A stretch of 32,708 nucleotides of DNA from PALSA-1196 sp036833805 (GTDB lineage Bacteria; Pseudomonadota; Gammaproteobacteria; Steroidobacterales; Steroidobacteraceae). The notes below the pieces were generated by a model. The model was not told the DNA's origin, searched no databases, and worked only from the letters and a program-made list of their open reading frames with translations. The DNA lies in contig DAITPA010000017.1 in NCBI GenBank assembly GCA_036833805.1, positions 1-32,708 of the forward strand, in the 5' to 3' direction. Of the stretch, positions 26,043 to 32,708 are shown piece by piece; within the stretch, counting starts at the first letter, position 1, and each line of letters opens with the position of its first letter. The position numbers were made by a program, and so were the translations under genes.

Positions 26043-27002
26043 ATGCCCATTCCGGCCACTCAATTCATCTGGTTCAACGGCAAGCTCGTGCCTTGGGAGA
26101 AGGCTACGGTGCACGTGCTCTCGCATGCGCTGCACTACGGCTCTTCGGTGTTCGAAGGTGTACGGGCCTATGAAACCCAACATGGGCCAGCCATTTTCCG
26201 CCTGCACGACCACACGCGGCGGCTATTTGATTCGGCGAAGATCTACCGCATGCCGATGCCCTTCTCCATCGAGCAGCTGAATGACGCCTGCCGCGAGGTC
26301 GTCGCCGTCAATGGTCTTGCGCGCGGCGCCTACATCCGTCCGGTCGCGTTTCGTGGCTACGGCGAGATCGGCGTGACGCCGAAGAATGAGCCGCCGACGG
26401 AAGTGGCGGTTGCCGCCTGGGAGTGGGGCAAATACCTCGGCCAGGATAGTGCGGAAGAAGGCGTCGAGGTGTGCGTGTCCTCCTGGAATCGTGTCGCCCC
26501 GAACACCCTGCCGGCACTTGCCAAGGCAGGCGGTAATTACCTCTCGAGCCAGCTCATCGGCCTGGAAGCGCGGCGCCTGGGATTCGCCGAAGGCCTCGGG
26601 CTTGCTCCCGACGGCACGGTGAGCGAGGGATCCGGGGAGAACATCTTCGTCGTCAAGGACGGAGTGCTAATGACGCCGGCGCTTGTGCATTCGGTGTTGC
26701 ACGGCATTACGCGCGATACGGTGATGCGGCTGGCGCGCGCGCGCGGCATCGAGGTGCGCGAATGCGCAATCCCGCGCGAGTTTCTGTATCTCGTCGATGA
26801 GGCGTTCTTTACCGGCACGGCGGTGGAGATTACGCCGATCAAGTCGGTCGACCGTATAGCGGTGGGCACAGGCAAGCGCGGCCCGGTCACGGCGGCACTG
26901 CAGAGCGCTTTCTTTGGACTCTTCTCCGGGCAGACGGCCGATCAGTGGGGATGGCTTGACCCGGTCGACATGTCGCAGGCGCGGATCGCGGTCGCACAGT
27001 AG
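26043..27002 (+). CDS. ilvE: Branched-chain amino acid aminotransferase
   Basis: IlvE carries out the last step to valine, leucine and isoleucine, transferring the amino group from glutamate. The 319-residue fold-type IV PLP enzyme has VHVLSHALHYGSSVFEGVRAY, R and Y residues of the active site in GAYIRPVAFRGYGEIGV, the PLP lysine K161 in ALAKAGGNYLSSQ, and EGSGENIFVVKDG. The ATG at 26043 has GAGGAG six bases upstream, 19 bases after leuA; the frame is open further upstream but inside leuA. Its place inside the leu genes fits its use by all three branches. Confidence 0.97.
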   Translation: MPIPATQFIWFNGKLVPWEKATVHVLSHALHYGSSVFEGVRAYETQHGPAIFRLHDHTRRLFDSAKIYRMPMPFSIEQLNDACREVVAVNGLARGAYIRPVAFRGYGEIGVTPKNEPPTEVAVAAWEWGKYLGQDSAEEGVEVCVSSWNRVAPNTLPALAKAGGNYLSSQLIGLEARRLGFAEGLGLAPDGTVSEGSGENIFVVKDGVLMTPALVHSVLHGITRDTVMRLARARGIEVRECAIPREFLYLVDEAFFTGTAVEITPIKSVDRIAVGTGKRGPVTAALQSAFFGLFSGQTADQWGWLDPVDMSQARIAVAQ

Positions 27003-27013
27003 GCGTCAGGCCG

Positions 27014-28426
27014 ATGCAGCCTGCACCGCGGACCATGCTCGAGAAGATCTGGGATCAGCACGAGGTCATCCCCGAGAGCGCCGACACGCCCGCCGTCTTG
27101 TATATCGATCTGCATCTCATCCACGAGGTGACCTCGCCGCAGGCGTTCGCCGTGCTCGCCGAGCGCGGCCTTGGGGTGCGCCGCCCGGAGCTCACGCTTG
27201 CGACCATGGATCATTCCACGCCGACGCGCAGCGAGCAGATCTTCGGCGGCGCGCCAATTGCCATCGAGTCGGCCGCGAAGCAGATACGCCAGTTGGAGAA
27301 AAACTGCGCGCGCTTTGGCGTTGAGCTATTGGGTTTGAAGAGCGAGCAGCGCGGCATCGTGCACGTAATCGGACCGGAGCTCGGCGCGACCCAGCCGGGC
27401 AAGACCATCGTCTGCGGCGACAGCCACACGAGCACTCACGGCGCCCTGGGCGCCCTCGCCTTTGGCATCGGCACGACGGAAGTCGGGCACGTGCTCGCCA
27501 CACAATCGCTGCTGCAGAGAAAGCCGCGCGGCTTGGCCATCGACGTCGACCACGCCTTGCAGGCGGGGGTCACCGCCAAAGACCTCATCCTCGCGATCAT
27601 CAGCCGTATTGGTGTCTCGGGCGGCACGGGTCACGTCATCGAATACCGCGGCGCGGGGATCCGCGCGCTCGACATGGAGGAGCGCATGACCGTGTGCAAC
27701 ATGTCGATCGAAGCCGGCGCGCGCGCCGGCATGATCGCACCGGATGAGACCACCTATGCGTGGCTTGCCGGGCGGCCGCGCGTGGCGCACGGCGACGCAT
27801 GGGATGAGGCGCTCGAGCGCTGGCGGCAGTTGCCGACGGATGCCGCCGCGCGCTTTGACCGGCGGGTAGAGATCGATGCTGCCGCAGTCGAGCCTATGAT
27901 TACCTACGGTACGAACCCGGGCATGGTGATGGCGATCAACGCTGCCATCCCCGCGCGCCCCGATGATCCGGCATTTCAGCAGGCGCTCGCCTACATGGGA
28001 TTTGAAGCCGGCGCGACGCTCAAGGACAAACCCGTCAACGTGGTGTTTCTCGGCAGCTGCACCAATGGGCGTCTGTCGGATCTGCGTGCCGCGGCGGCAG
28101 TATTGCGCGGCGAGAAGATCGCAAGCGGCGTGACGATGCTCGTGGTGCCGGGCTCGCAGACCGTAAAGAGAGCCGCGGAAGCCGAAGGCCTGCACCGGAT
28201 ATTCATGGACGCGGGCGCAGAATGGCGCGAGTCCGGCTGTTCCATGTGTCTCGGGATGAATGGCGACCTTGTCGGCAGCGGCGAATACTCCCTGAGCACG
28301 AGCAATCGGAATTTTGAGGGACGCCAGGGCGTCGGCGCCCGTACCCTGCTTGCAAGTCCGCTGACCGCGGCGGCGAGTGCGGTGCGCGGTCGGGTGACCG
28401 ACCCGCGCGAATTTCTGAATCACTAA
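27014..28426 (+). CDS. leuC: 3-isopropylmalate dehydratase large subunit
   Basis: LeuC holds the [4Fe-4S] cluster of isopropylmalate isomerase. The 470-residue product begins with the typical TMLEKIWDQHEV, has DSHTSTHGALGALAFGIGTTEVGHVLATQ, and the three cluster cysteines C349 (LGSCTNGR), C409 and C412 (SGCSMCLGMN). This is the bacterial-type large subunit. It starts 11 bases after ilvE; the ribosome site is weak (AGG), and an in-frame ATG seven codons later is an alternative start. The small subunit gene follows after 15 bases. Confidence 0.97.
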   Translation: MQPAPRTMLEKIWDQHEVIPESADTPAVLYIDLHLIHEVTSPQAFAVLAERGLGVRRPELTLATMDHSTPTRSEQIFGGAPIAIESAAKQIRQLEKNCARFGVELLGLKSEQRGIVHVIGPELGATQPGKTIVCGDSHTSTHGALGALAFGIGTTEVGHVLATQSLLQRKPRGLAIDVDHALQAGVTAKDLILAIISRIGVSGGTGHVIEYRGAGIRALDMEERMTVCNMSIEAGARAGMIAPDETTYAWLAGRPRVAHGDAWDEALERWRQLPTDAAARFDRRVEIDAAAVEPMITYGTNPGMVMAINAAIPARPDDPAFQQALAYMGFEAGATLKDKPVNVVFLGSCTNGRLSDLRAAAAVLRGEKIASGVTMLVVPGSQTVKRAAEAEGLHRIFMDAGAEWRESGCSMCLGMNGDLVGSGEYSLSTSNRNFEGRQGVGARTLLASPLTAAASAVRGRVTDPREFLNH

Positions 28427-28441
28427 CGGGCGAATAATCTC

Positions 28442-29023
28442 ATGGAGCCTATTCGCGCCTTGCGCTCGCGCACCGTGGTCCTGCCGGCGGCCAACATCGA
28501 CACCGATCAGATCATTCCGGCACGCTTCCTGACGACAACCACGCGCGATGGATTGGGAAAGCATCTGTTTGCGGATTGGCGCTACGACGCGCACGGCGCG
28601 CCGCAGAGCGAATTCGTTCTCAATCGCCCCGCCGCGCACGGCTGCCAGATCCTGGTCGCCGGGCGCAACTTTGGCTGCGGCTCCTCGCGCGAGCATGCGC
28701 CCTGGGCGCTCCTTGACTATGGCTTTCGCGCCGTGATCAGCACACAGATCGCCGACATCTTCCGCAGCAATTCTCTAAAGAATGGCTTCTTGCCGGTGGT
28801 CGTCGACGCGCCGACCAGCGACTGGCTCATGGGGCATCCCGGCGCCGATGTGAGCATCGATTTGCCGTCCGCGACGCTTACCCTGCCGAGCGGCGCACAA
28901 GTGGCGTTTCCGCTCGAGACATTCGCCCGCTACTGTCTGGTGAACGGCATCGATGAGCTTGGCTTTCTGCTCGAGCGCCAGGGGCAAATCGAAGCGTTCG
29001 AGCGTCGCCGGCCGGCGGCATGA
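28442..29023 (+). CDS. leuD: 3-isopropylmalate dehydratase small subunit
   Basis: LeuD completes isopropylmalate isomerase with LeuC and supplies the substrate-specificity loop. The 193-residue product has the usual start with NIDTDQIIPARFL and the active-site block AGRNFGCGSSREHAPWAL, followed by DIFRSNSLKNGFLPV. Length is normal for the family. Its TGA overlaps the leuB ATG by four bases (ATGA), which couples their translation. Confidence 0.97.
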   Translation: MEPIRALRSRTVVLPAANIDTDQIIPARFLTTTTRDGLGKHLFADWRYDAHGAPQSEFVLNRPAAHGCQILVAGRNFGCGSSREHAPWALLDYGFRAVISTQIADIFRSNSLKNGFLPVVVDAPTSDWLMGHPGADVSIDLPSATLTLPSGAQVAFPLETFARYCLVNGIDELGFLLERQGQIEAFERRRPAA

Positions 29024-30087
29024 AAGCCCGCATTGCGGTGCTCGCCGGTGATGGCATCGGGCCGGAGGTCATCGCCGAGGCCGAGCGCTGTCTGCGTTCG
29101 GTCGGTGAACTCTTTGCGCACAGCTTTGAACTCATCGCGGCGGCATTCGGCGGCGTTGCGATTGACGCCGTCGCCGCGCCATTGCCCGAGGCGACGCTGC
29201 AGTTGTGCTTGCGCAGCGATGCCGTGCTCCTCGGTGCGGTCGGTGGACCGAAGTGGTCGGCCCCCGGGGCAAAAGTGCGGCCCGAACAGGGCTTGTTGCA
29301 GTTGCGGCGCGAACTGGGTGTCTACGCCAATCTGCGCCCCGTGCGCGTGCACCCGGCTCTTCTTGATGCATCGACCATCAAGCCTGAGGTGGTAGCCGGG
29401 GTTGACCTCATCTTCGTGCGCGAGCTGACCGGCGGAATTTATTTTGGCACCAAGGAGCGCACGGCGGATCGCGCCAGCGATCTTTGCACGTACAGCGCCG
29501 CCGAGATTGAACGGGTGACGCGCGTCGCTGCGCATCTGGCGCGCGGCCGGCGCGGGAAGCTCGTCTCCGTCGACAAGGCAAACGTGCTTGAGACCTCGAG
29601 GTTGTGGCGCGAGGTGTGCGCGCGCGTGATGGCGCGCGAGTTTCCGGATGTCGCGTTGGAACACATGCTGGTCGACGCCGCCGCGATGCATCTCATCCGG
29701 CGGCCGCGCGACTTCGACGTACTCGTCACGGAGAACATGTTCGGCGATATTCTGACGGACGAGGCGTCGATGCTGTGCGGCTCGCTTGGACTCTTGCCGT
29801 CCGCATCCCTGGGCGCTACGCGGCGCGGCTTATACGAACCCATTCACGGCTCGGCACCCGATATTGCCGGCCAGGGCATTGCCAATCCCTACGGGGCAAT
29901 TTTGAGTGCAGCGCTCTTGCTGCGTCATTCACTTGAGCTCAATGCCGAAGCGGCAGCGCTCGAAAAGGCCGTCAGCCGCGCGCTTGCCGACGGCGTGCGC
30001 ACCGCAGACATTGCCGCACCGGGGGGAAAAGGCTGCCGCACGCACGAGGCCGGCGCCGCGGTCATCGCACGCCTCGAAGGCTCTTAG
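29020..30087 (+). CDS. leuB: 3-isopropylmalate dehydrogenase
   Basis: LeuB oxidises and decarboxylates 3-isopropylmalate with NAD to 2-ketoisocaproate. The 355-residue product has LAGDGIGPEVIAEAERCL, the substrate-binding arginine region LLQLRRELGVYANLRPVR, FVRELTGGIYFG, the catalytic lysine in SVDKANVLETS, the metal-binding block TENMFGDILTDEASML, and the NAD-binding EPIHGSAPDIAGQGIANP. It is the last gene of the ilv-leu operon. Only 26 bases separate its stop from the convergent metB stop, and no intrinsic terminator is visible there. Confidence 0.97.
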   Translation: MKARIAVLAGDGIGPEVIAEAERCLRSVGELFAHSFELIAAAFGGVAIDAVAAPLPEATLQLCLRSDAVLLGAVGGPKWSAPGAKVRPEQGLLQLRRELGVYANLRPVRVHPALLDASTIKPEVVAGVDLIFVRELTGGIYFGTKERTADRASDLCTYSAAEIERVTRVAAHLARGRRGKLVSVDKANVLETSRLWREVCARVMAREFPDVALEHMLVDAAAMHLIRRPRDFDVLVTENMFGDILTDEASMLCGSLGLLPSASLGATRRGLYEPIHGSAPDIAGQGIANPYGAILSAALLLRHSLELNAEAAALEKAVSRALADGVRTADIAAPGGKGCRTHEAGAAVIARLEGS

Positions 30088-30113
30088 CGTCCGGGCAGCT
30101 CCCGCCGCGAGGT

Positions 30114-31328
30114 TCAACGGCAGGCCTGCGCCGCGCGCTGCAGAGCCGCCGCGAGATCGCCCCTTAGATCCTCGAGCGCTTCGATGCCGATCGAGAGGCG
30201 CACAAGTCCGTCGGTAAGACCCGCATGCAGTCGTGCGCTCGCATCCATGGCCGCGTGCGTCATGGTGGCTGGATGCGCTACCAGACTTTCAACGCCGCCC
30301 AAGGACTCAGCTAGTGAGAAACACTTAAGTCCCGCAACGAAGGCGCGCACCGCATCATGGCCGCCGGCAAGCTCAATTGTGACCACCGCGCCCATGCCGC
30401 GCTGCTGGCGGCGCGCGAGCGCGTGACCGGGATGCGAGGCAAGGCCCGGGTAATAGACGCGAGTCACATTCGGTTGCAGTGCCAGCCACGGCGCCAAGGC
30501 CTGCGCATTTCTCTCGTGGTGCTCGAGGCGCGCGTGCAGGGTGCGTATGCCGCGCAGCGTCATAAAGCTGTCAAACGGAGCCCCGGTAACCCCCAGACAG
30601 TTGGCCCACCATGCCAATTGCTCGTGGTGCGCCAAGGTGCGCGCGACGACCGCGCCGCCCACGACGTCGCTGTGACCGTTCAAATATTTAGTGGTCGAGT
30701 GCACAACGAGATCCGCGCCGAGCGCGAACGGCTGCTGCCACACGGGTGACAGGAAGGTGTTGTCCACGACGACGAGTGCGCCGCTTTCGTGGCCGAGAGT
30801 TGCGAACCTTTGAATATCGGTGATGCGCAGCAGAGGATTGCTCGGCGTCTCGATCCACAAAAGCGCCGTGGGACGTGCGAGCGCTGCACGCACGGCAGGC
30901 TCGTCGCCAAAGTTCACGAACTCCACCTGCATCTCACCGCGGCGCTGCCAGGCATCAAACAGCCGGTAGGTTCCGCCGTAGCAATCGTGCGGCACGACGA
31001 TGCGTGCGCCGACGGGCAATAAATGGCCAACGAGCGTGATCGCCGCCATGCCGGTGGCCGTCACCACCGCACCCGCGCCTTGTTCGAGCTCGGCGATCGC
31101 CTGCGCGAGCAGATCGCGCGTCGGATTGCCGGAGCGCGTGTAATCGTAGCCGCGCTTCTCGCCGAAGCCCCTGAAAGCAAAGGTCGACGTCAAATGGATG
31201 GGCGGCACGACGCAGCCGGTGGCGTCGTCACATTCCAGGCCTGCCCGCACCGCCTGCGTCTGCTGCTGCATCGGTGCACTCGCGTGCCGTGCCGTACTGT
31301 CGGGGGTCGTGTCGATCGAGGCGTTCAT
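30114..31328 (-). CDS. metB: Cystathionine gamma-synthase (MetB type)
   Basis: MetB joins cysteine to an activated homoserine ester (O-succinylhomoserine in E. coli), feeding methionine synthesis through cystathionine. The 404-residue product follows E. coli MetB closely: CVVPPIHLTSTFAFRGF, DYTRSGNPTRD, VPHDCYGGTYRLFD, the PLP lysine K214 in HSTTKYLNGHSDVVGG, LAWWANCLGVTGAPFDSF, and LAESLGGVESLVAHPATMTHA. Related Cys/Met enzymes such as direct sulfhydrylases are a lesser possibility. The ATG at 31328 is chosen for its GGAG ribosome site seven bases upstream; M20 is an alternative nearer the E. coli start. It is preceded by an S-box riboswitch, and the ribosome site lies in a hairpin. Confidence 0.93.
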   Translation of the reverse strand: MNASIDTTPDSTARHASAPMQQQTQAVRAGLECDDATGCVVPPIHLTSTFAFRGFGEKRGYDYTRSGNPTRDLLAQAIAELEQGAGAVVTATGMAAITLVGHLLPVGARIVVPHDCYGGTYRLFDAWQRRGEMQVEFVNFGDEPAVRAALARPTALLWIETPSNPLLRITDIQRFATLGHESGALVVVDNTFLSPVWQQPFALGADLVVHSTTKYLNGHSDVVGGAVVARTLAHHEQLAWWANCLGVTGAPFDSFMTLRGIRTLHARLEHHERNAQALAPWLALQPNVTRVYYPGLASHPGHALARRQQRGMGAVVTIELAGGHDAVRAFVAGLKCFSLAESLGGVESLVAHPATMTHAAMDASARLHAGLTDGLVRLSIGIEALEDLRGDLAAALQRAAQACR

Positions 31329-31332
31329 CAAA

Positions 31333-31380
31333 TGCTCCGCATACGCAATTCGTCCGGCTCACCGGCACTCCTGCGGAGCA
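31333..31380 (-). promoter_or_regulatory. Ribosome-site sequestering hairpin of metB
   Basis: In the metB mRNA, TGCTCCGCA (complement of 31372-31380) pairs perfectly over nine bases with TGCGGAGCA (complement of 31333-31341), and the second arm contains the GGAG ribosome binding site seven bases before the ATG. There is no U-run, so control would be on translation, not termination. Part of the first arm and its neighbour, CGCAGGAGT (complement of 31367-31375), is exactly complementary over nine bases to ACTCCTGCG in the riboswitch aptamer (complement of 31479-31487), a possible anti-sequestering partner. Another hairpin, CCCGCATC-CTC-GATGTGGG (complement of 31381-31399), lies just upstream. 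Confidence 0.65.
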
Positions 31381-31454
31381 CCCACATCGAGGATGCGGGC
31401 TGTGGCGTCCATCTTCCGTACGGTGGTAAAGCCACACGGCAGCTACGCACACGG

Positions 31455-31567
31455 CTCATCTGTTGATCCAAAGAGGATCGCAGGAGTTGGCACCTTTCCG
31501 AGCTGGTTAGGCTTCGCGGCGGTTGCCCCGGCGTCTAAGGGCCTTTCCCTCAGCCGGTCTCGATGAG
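31455..31567 (-). promoter_or_regulatory. SAM-I (S-box) riboswitch upstream of metB
   Basis: Read as mRNA, the element is closed by P1 CTCATC / GATGAG (complements of 31562-31567 and 31455-31460). It then shows the conserved S-box order: GAGA, a P2 arm CCGGC, the kink and loop TGAGGGAAAGGCCCTTAGAC, the returning GCCGG, GGCAACC, a P3 hairpin, GGTGCCAACTCC, and a P4 hairpin GATCC/GGATC before the closing strand. Presence of P4 between P3 and P1 favours SAM-I over SAM-IV. S-adenosylmethionine binding would repress metB, the classical logic for methionine genes. The element starts within a few bases of the predicted transcription start. S-boxes are abundant in Firmicutes and sparse in Proteobacteria. 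Confidence 0.93.
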
Positions 31568-31575
31568 TGGCACAA

Positions 31576-31604
31576 AGTTTAGGGTGACACCGCCGGAGCG
31601 TCAA
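31576..31604 (-). promoter_or_regulatory. Promoter of metB
   Basis: On the minus strand TTGACG (complement of 31599-31604) is followed after exactly 17 bases by TAAACT (complement of 31576-31581), a good sigma-70 pair. The start would fall near 31569, two bases before the riboswitch P1 stem, so the whole leader is the aptamer plus a 126-base expression platform. Confidence 0.75.
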
Positions 31605-31614
31605 GGCGGCTTCC

Positions 31615-31643
31615 ATGACAGGCGCCGGCGCCTATGCTAATGT
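31615..31643 (+). promoter_or_regulatory. Candidate promoter of the TrpR-like gene and his operon
   Basis: ATGACA (31615-31620, five of six to the -35 consensus) is followed after 17 bases by TAATGT (31638-31643). The -10 box overlaps the first bases of the palindrome at 31640-31661, the expected layout for a repressor that blocks RNA polymerase. The spacer contains the palindrome GGCGCCGGCGCC. This promoter fires away from the metB promoter; the two -35 boxes are only 10 bases apart. Confidence 0.5.
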
Positions 31644-31661
31644 ACTAACGCATTAGTACAT
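31640..31661. promoter_or_regulatory. Palindromic operator before the TrpR-like gene
   Basis: ATGTACTAA (31640-31648) and TTAGTACAT (31653-31661) form a perfect 9-bp inverted repeat separated by CGCA. The half-site GTACTA resembles half of the E. coli TrpR operator (ACTAG/GTAC type). It lies 10 bases before the ATG of a TrpR-family gene and overlaps the probable -10 and start site, so it is most likely the autogenous operator that also governs hisG. It is notably AT-rich against its surroundings. Confidence 0.8.
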
Positions 31662-31671
31662 CGGGGCGACT

Positions 31672-32007
31672 ATGAAAAGACATCGAACCGTGAGCGCACG
31701 CCAGGAAGCCCTGAACGAGCGCGCGGTGTTTTCCGCTATGGCCGTGCTGCGCACGGCGGATGAGTGCCGGGCGTTTTTTCGCGATTTGTGCACCCCGGCC
31801 GAAATTCAGGCCATGGCGGATCGCTGGGCAGCGGTTGACGGTCTGCAGCGCGGCCTGCCCTATCGCGAGATTCATCGGCTGACCGGCGTTAGTGTCACGA
31901 CGATAGGCCGCGTGGCGCGTTTCCTCGCAAGCGGCCACGGTGGTTACGCGCTCGCAGTACGGCGCCTTGAGGCGGGCGCGCGCGTCGAGCCCGCACGCCA
32001 TGGATAA
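31672..32007 (+). CDS. TrpR-family (YerC/YecD-type) regulator, probable his operon repressor
   Basis: The 111-residue product belongs to the YerC/YecD group of TrpR-like DNA-binding proteins: FRDLCTPAEIQAMADRWAAVDGL is the conserved first half, and LPYREIHRLTGVSVTTIGRVARFL is the helix-turn-helix. Family members are often found beside histidine genes, and a TrpR-type 'HisR' has been proposed as histidine regulator in Xanthomonadales. Here it overlaps hisG by eight bases and has a palindromic operator at its own promoter, so repression of the his operon in response to histidine is a reasonable inference. The ligand is not shown by sequence. GGGG about six bases upstream serves as ribosome site. 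Confidence 0.88.
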   Translation: MKRHRTVSARQEALNERAVFSAMAVLRTADECRAFFRDLCTPAEIQAMADRWAAVDGLQRGLPYREIHRLTGVSVTTIGRVARFLASGHGGYALAVRRLEAGARVEPARHG

Positions 32008-32708
32008 CTCGCGCCTGAAGCTTGCCGTGCAGAAGTCCGGTCGGCTCACCGATCCATCGCTCGACCTGCTCGCCCGTTGCGGGCTCAAGCTCTCGCGCGG
32101 CAAGGATCAGCTCATGGTCTACGGCGAGAACATGCCCTTTGACGTGCTCTTCGTGCGCGACGATGACATTCCCGATCTCGTGCAGGAAGACGTCTGCGAT
32201 CTGGGTCTTATCGGGCTTAACGTGCTCGAAGAGAAGCGCCTGCAGCTCAAAGCGCGCGGCGTTGCCGCGCGCTTTGAGGAGCTGTGCTCGCTCGACTTCG
32301 GGCGCTGCCGCCTTGCGCTCGCGGTGCCGGAGGGCGTCGCCTATGCCGGCGCGCAATGCCTTGCCGGCAAGCGCATCGCGACGACTTATCCGTATTTGCT
32401 AGCTGAGTATCTGCGCAAGCTGGAAGTGCGCGCCGACATCGTCACGCTTTCCGGGGCCGTGGAGATCGCGCCTCGCCTGGGGCGCGCGGATCTCATCTGC
32501 GATCTCGTATCCACAGGCTCGACGTTGCAGGCGAACCATCTGCGCGAGGTGGCAACCGTGCTCGAAAGCCACGCGGTCCTGATCCGCACGCCACTGCCGC
32601 TGGCTCTGCCTAAGGATGAGTGGGTGCAGCGATTGCTGATGCGCATCGACGGCGTGCAACAGGTGCGCGAGAGCAAGTACATCATGCTGCATGCGCCGCG
32701 CGCGGCGC
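32000..32708 (+). CDS. hisG: ATP phosphoribosyltransferase HisG (3' partial)
   Basis: HisG catalyses the first step of histidine synthesis, joining ATP and PRPP, and is the histidine feedback target. The visible 236 residues match E. coli HisG closely: LAVQKSGRLTD, LLARCGLKL, ENMPFDVLFVRDDDIPDLV, DLGLIGLNVLEE, FGRCRLALAVP, GKRIATTYPYLLAEYL, SGAVEIAPRLGRADLICDL, STGSTLQANHLREV, and ESKYIMLHAP at the window edge. The remaining C-terminal regulatory domain lies beyond the window; the match suggests the long hexameric form. The ATG at 32000 overlaps the regulator's stop by eight bases, consistent with translational coupling. Confidence 0.96.
   Translation, partial: MDNSRLKLAVQKSGRLTDPSLDLLARCGLKLSRGKDQLMVYGENMPFDVLFVRDDDIPDLVQEDVCDLGLIGLNVLEEKRLQLKARGVAARFEELCSLDFGRCRLALAVPEGVAYAGAQCLAGKRIATTYPYLLAEYLRKLEVRADIVTLSGAVEIAPRLGRADLICDLVSTGSTLQANHLREVATVLESHAVLIRTPLPLALPKDEWVQRLLMRIDGVQQVRESKYIMLHAPRAA

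Noticed and set aside
27326..28696. 456-codon open frame on the minus strand opposite leuC
   Set aside because: It is a shadow of leuC in high-GC DNA; the arginine/histidine-rich product shows no family motif.

Overview
The window looks like chromosomal core DNA from a GC-rich gammaproteobacterium. Gene content and order (paired exbD genes behind tonB-exbB, a TrpR-like regulator directly before hisG, a single ilv-leu operon, a type II secretion tail, an AddAB-type repair pair) point to the neighbourhood of Xanthomonadales, Nevskiales or Steroidobacterales. This placement is inferred from gene content, not from a phylogeny. I see no insertion sequence, prophage, CRISPR array, tRNA or rRNA. Coding is dense, and most genes within an operon abut or overlap by 4-8 bases.

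Layout, left to right. (1) 3-2191, plus: the tail of a type II secretion operon, gspL (5' truncated by the window edge), gspM and gspN. (2) 2165-13014, minus: a run read right to left as oppB-oppC-oppD-oppF (oligopeptide ABC importer without its binding protein), alaA-type alanine transaminase, an AddB-like Fe-S nuclease, and the AddA helicase-nuclease. (3) 13111-14813, plus: etfB-etfA. (4) 14810-18981, minus: tonB, an intrinsic terminator, exbB, exbD, a second exbD, a periplasmic TPR protein, and a peroxiredoxin. (5) 19224-21905, minus: an EamA-type DMT transporter followed by ilvD. (6) 21980-30087, plus: an attenuator-controlled branched-chain amino acid operon, ilvC - threonine dehydratase-like - leuA - ilvE - leuC - leuD - leuB. 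(7) 30114-31604, minus: metB under a SAM-I (S-box) riboswitch. (8) 31615-32708, plus: a TrpR-family regulator with a palindromic operator, then hisG (cut by the window end).

The right-hand third is an amino-acid biosynthesis block in which three neighbouring operons use three different control logics. The ilv-leu operon has translation-coupled attenuation: a 37-codon leader rich in Ile, Val and Leu, with a terminator and an antiterminator that can be drawn base by base. The metB gene has a SAM-sensing riboswitch with a hairpin over its ribosome binding site. The his operon has an apparent autogenous repressor operator. The attenuator leader peptide is too short for ordinary ORF calling.

No wholly new multi-gene system is evident. 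The most interesting material is regulatory RNA (the ilv-leu attenuator and the metB S-box with a possible anti-sequestor pairing), the absence of acetolactate synthase genes from the ilv-leu operon, a non-canonical threonine dehydratase-like enzyme in that operon, and a terminator lodged between tonB and exbB.
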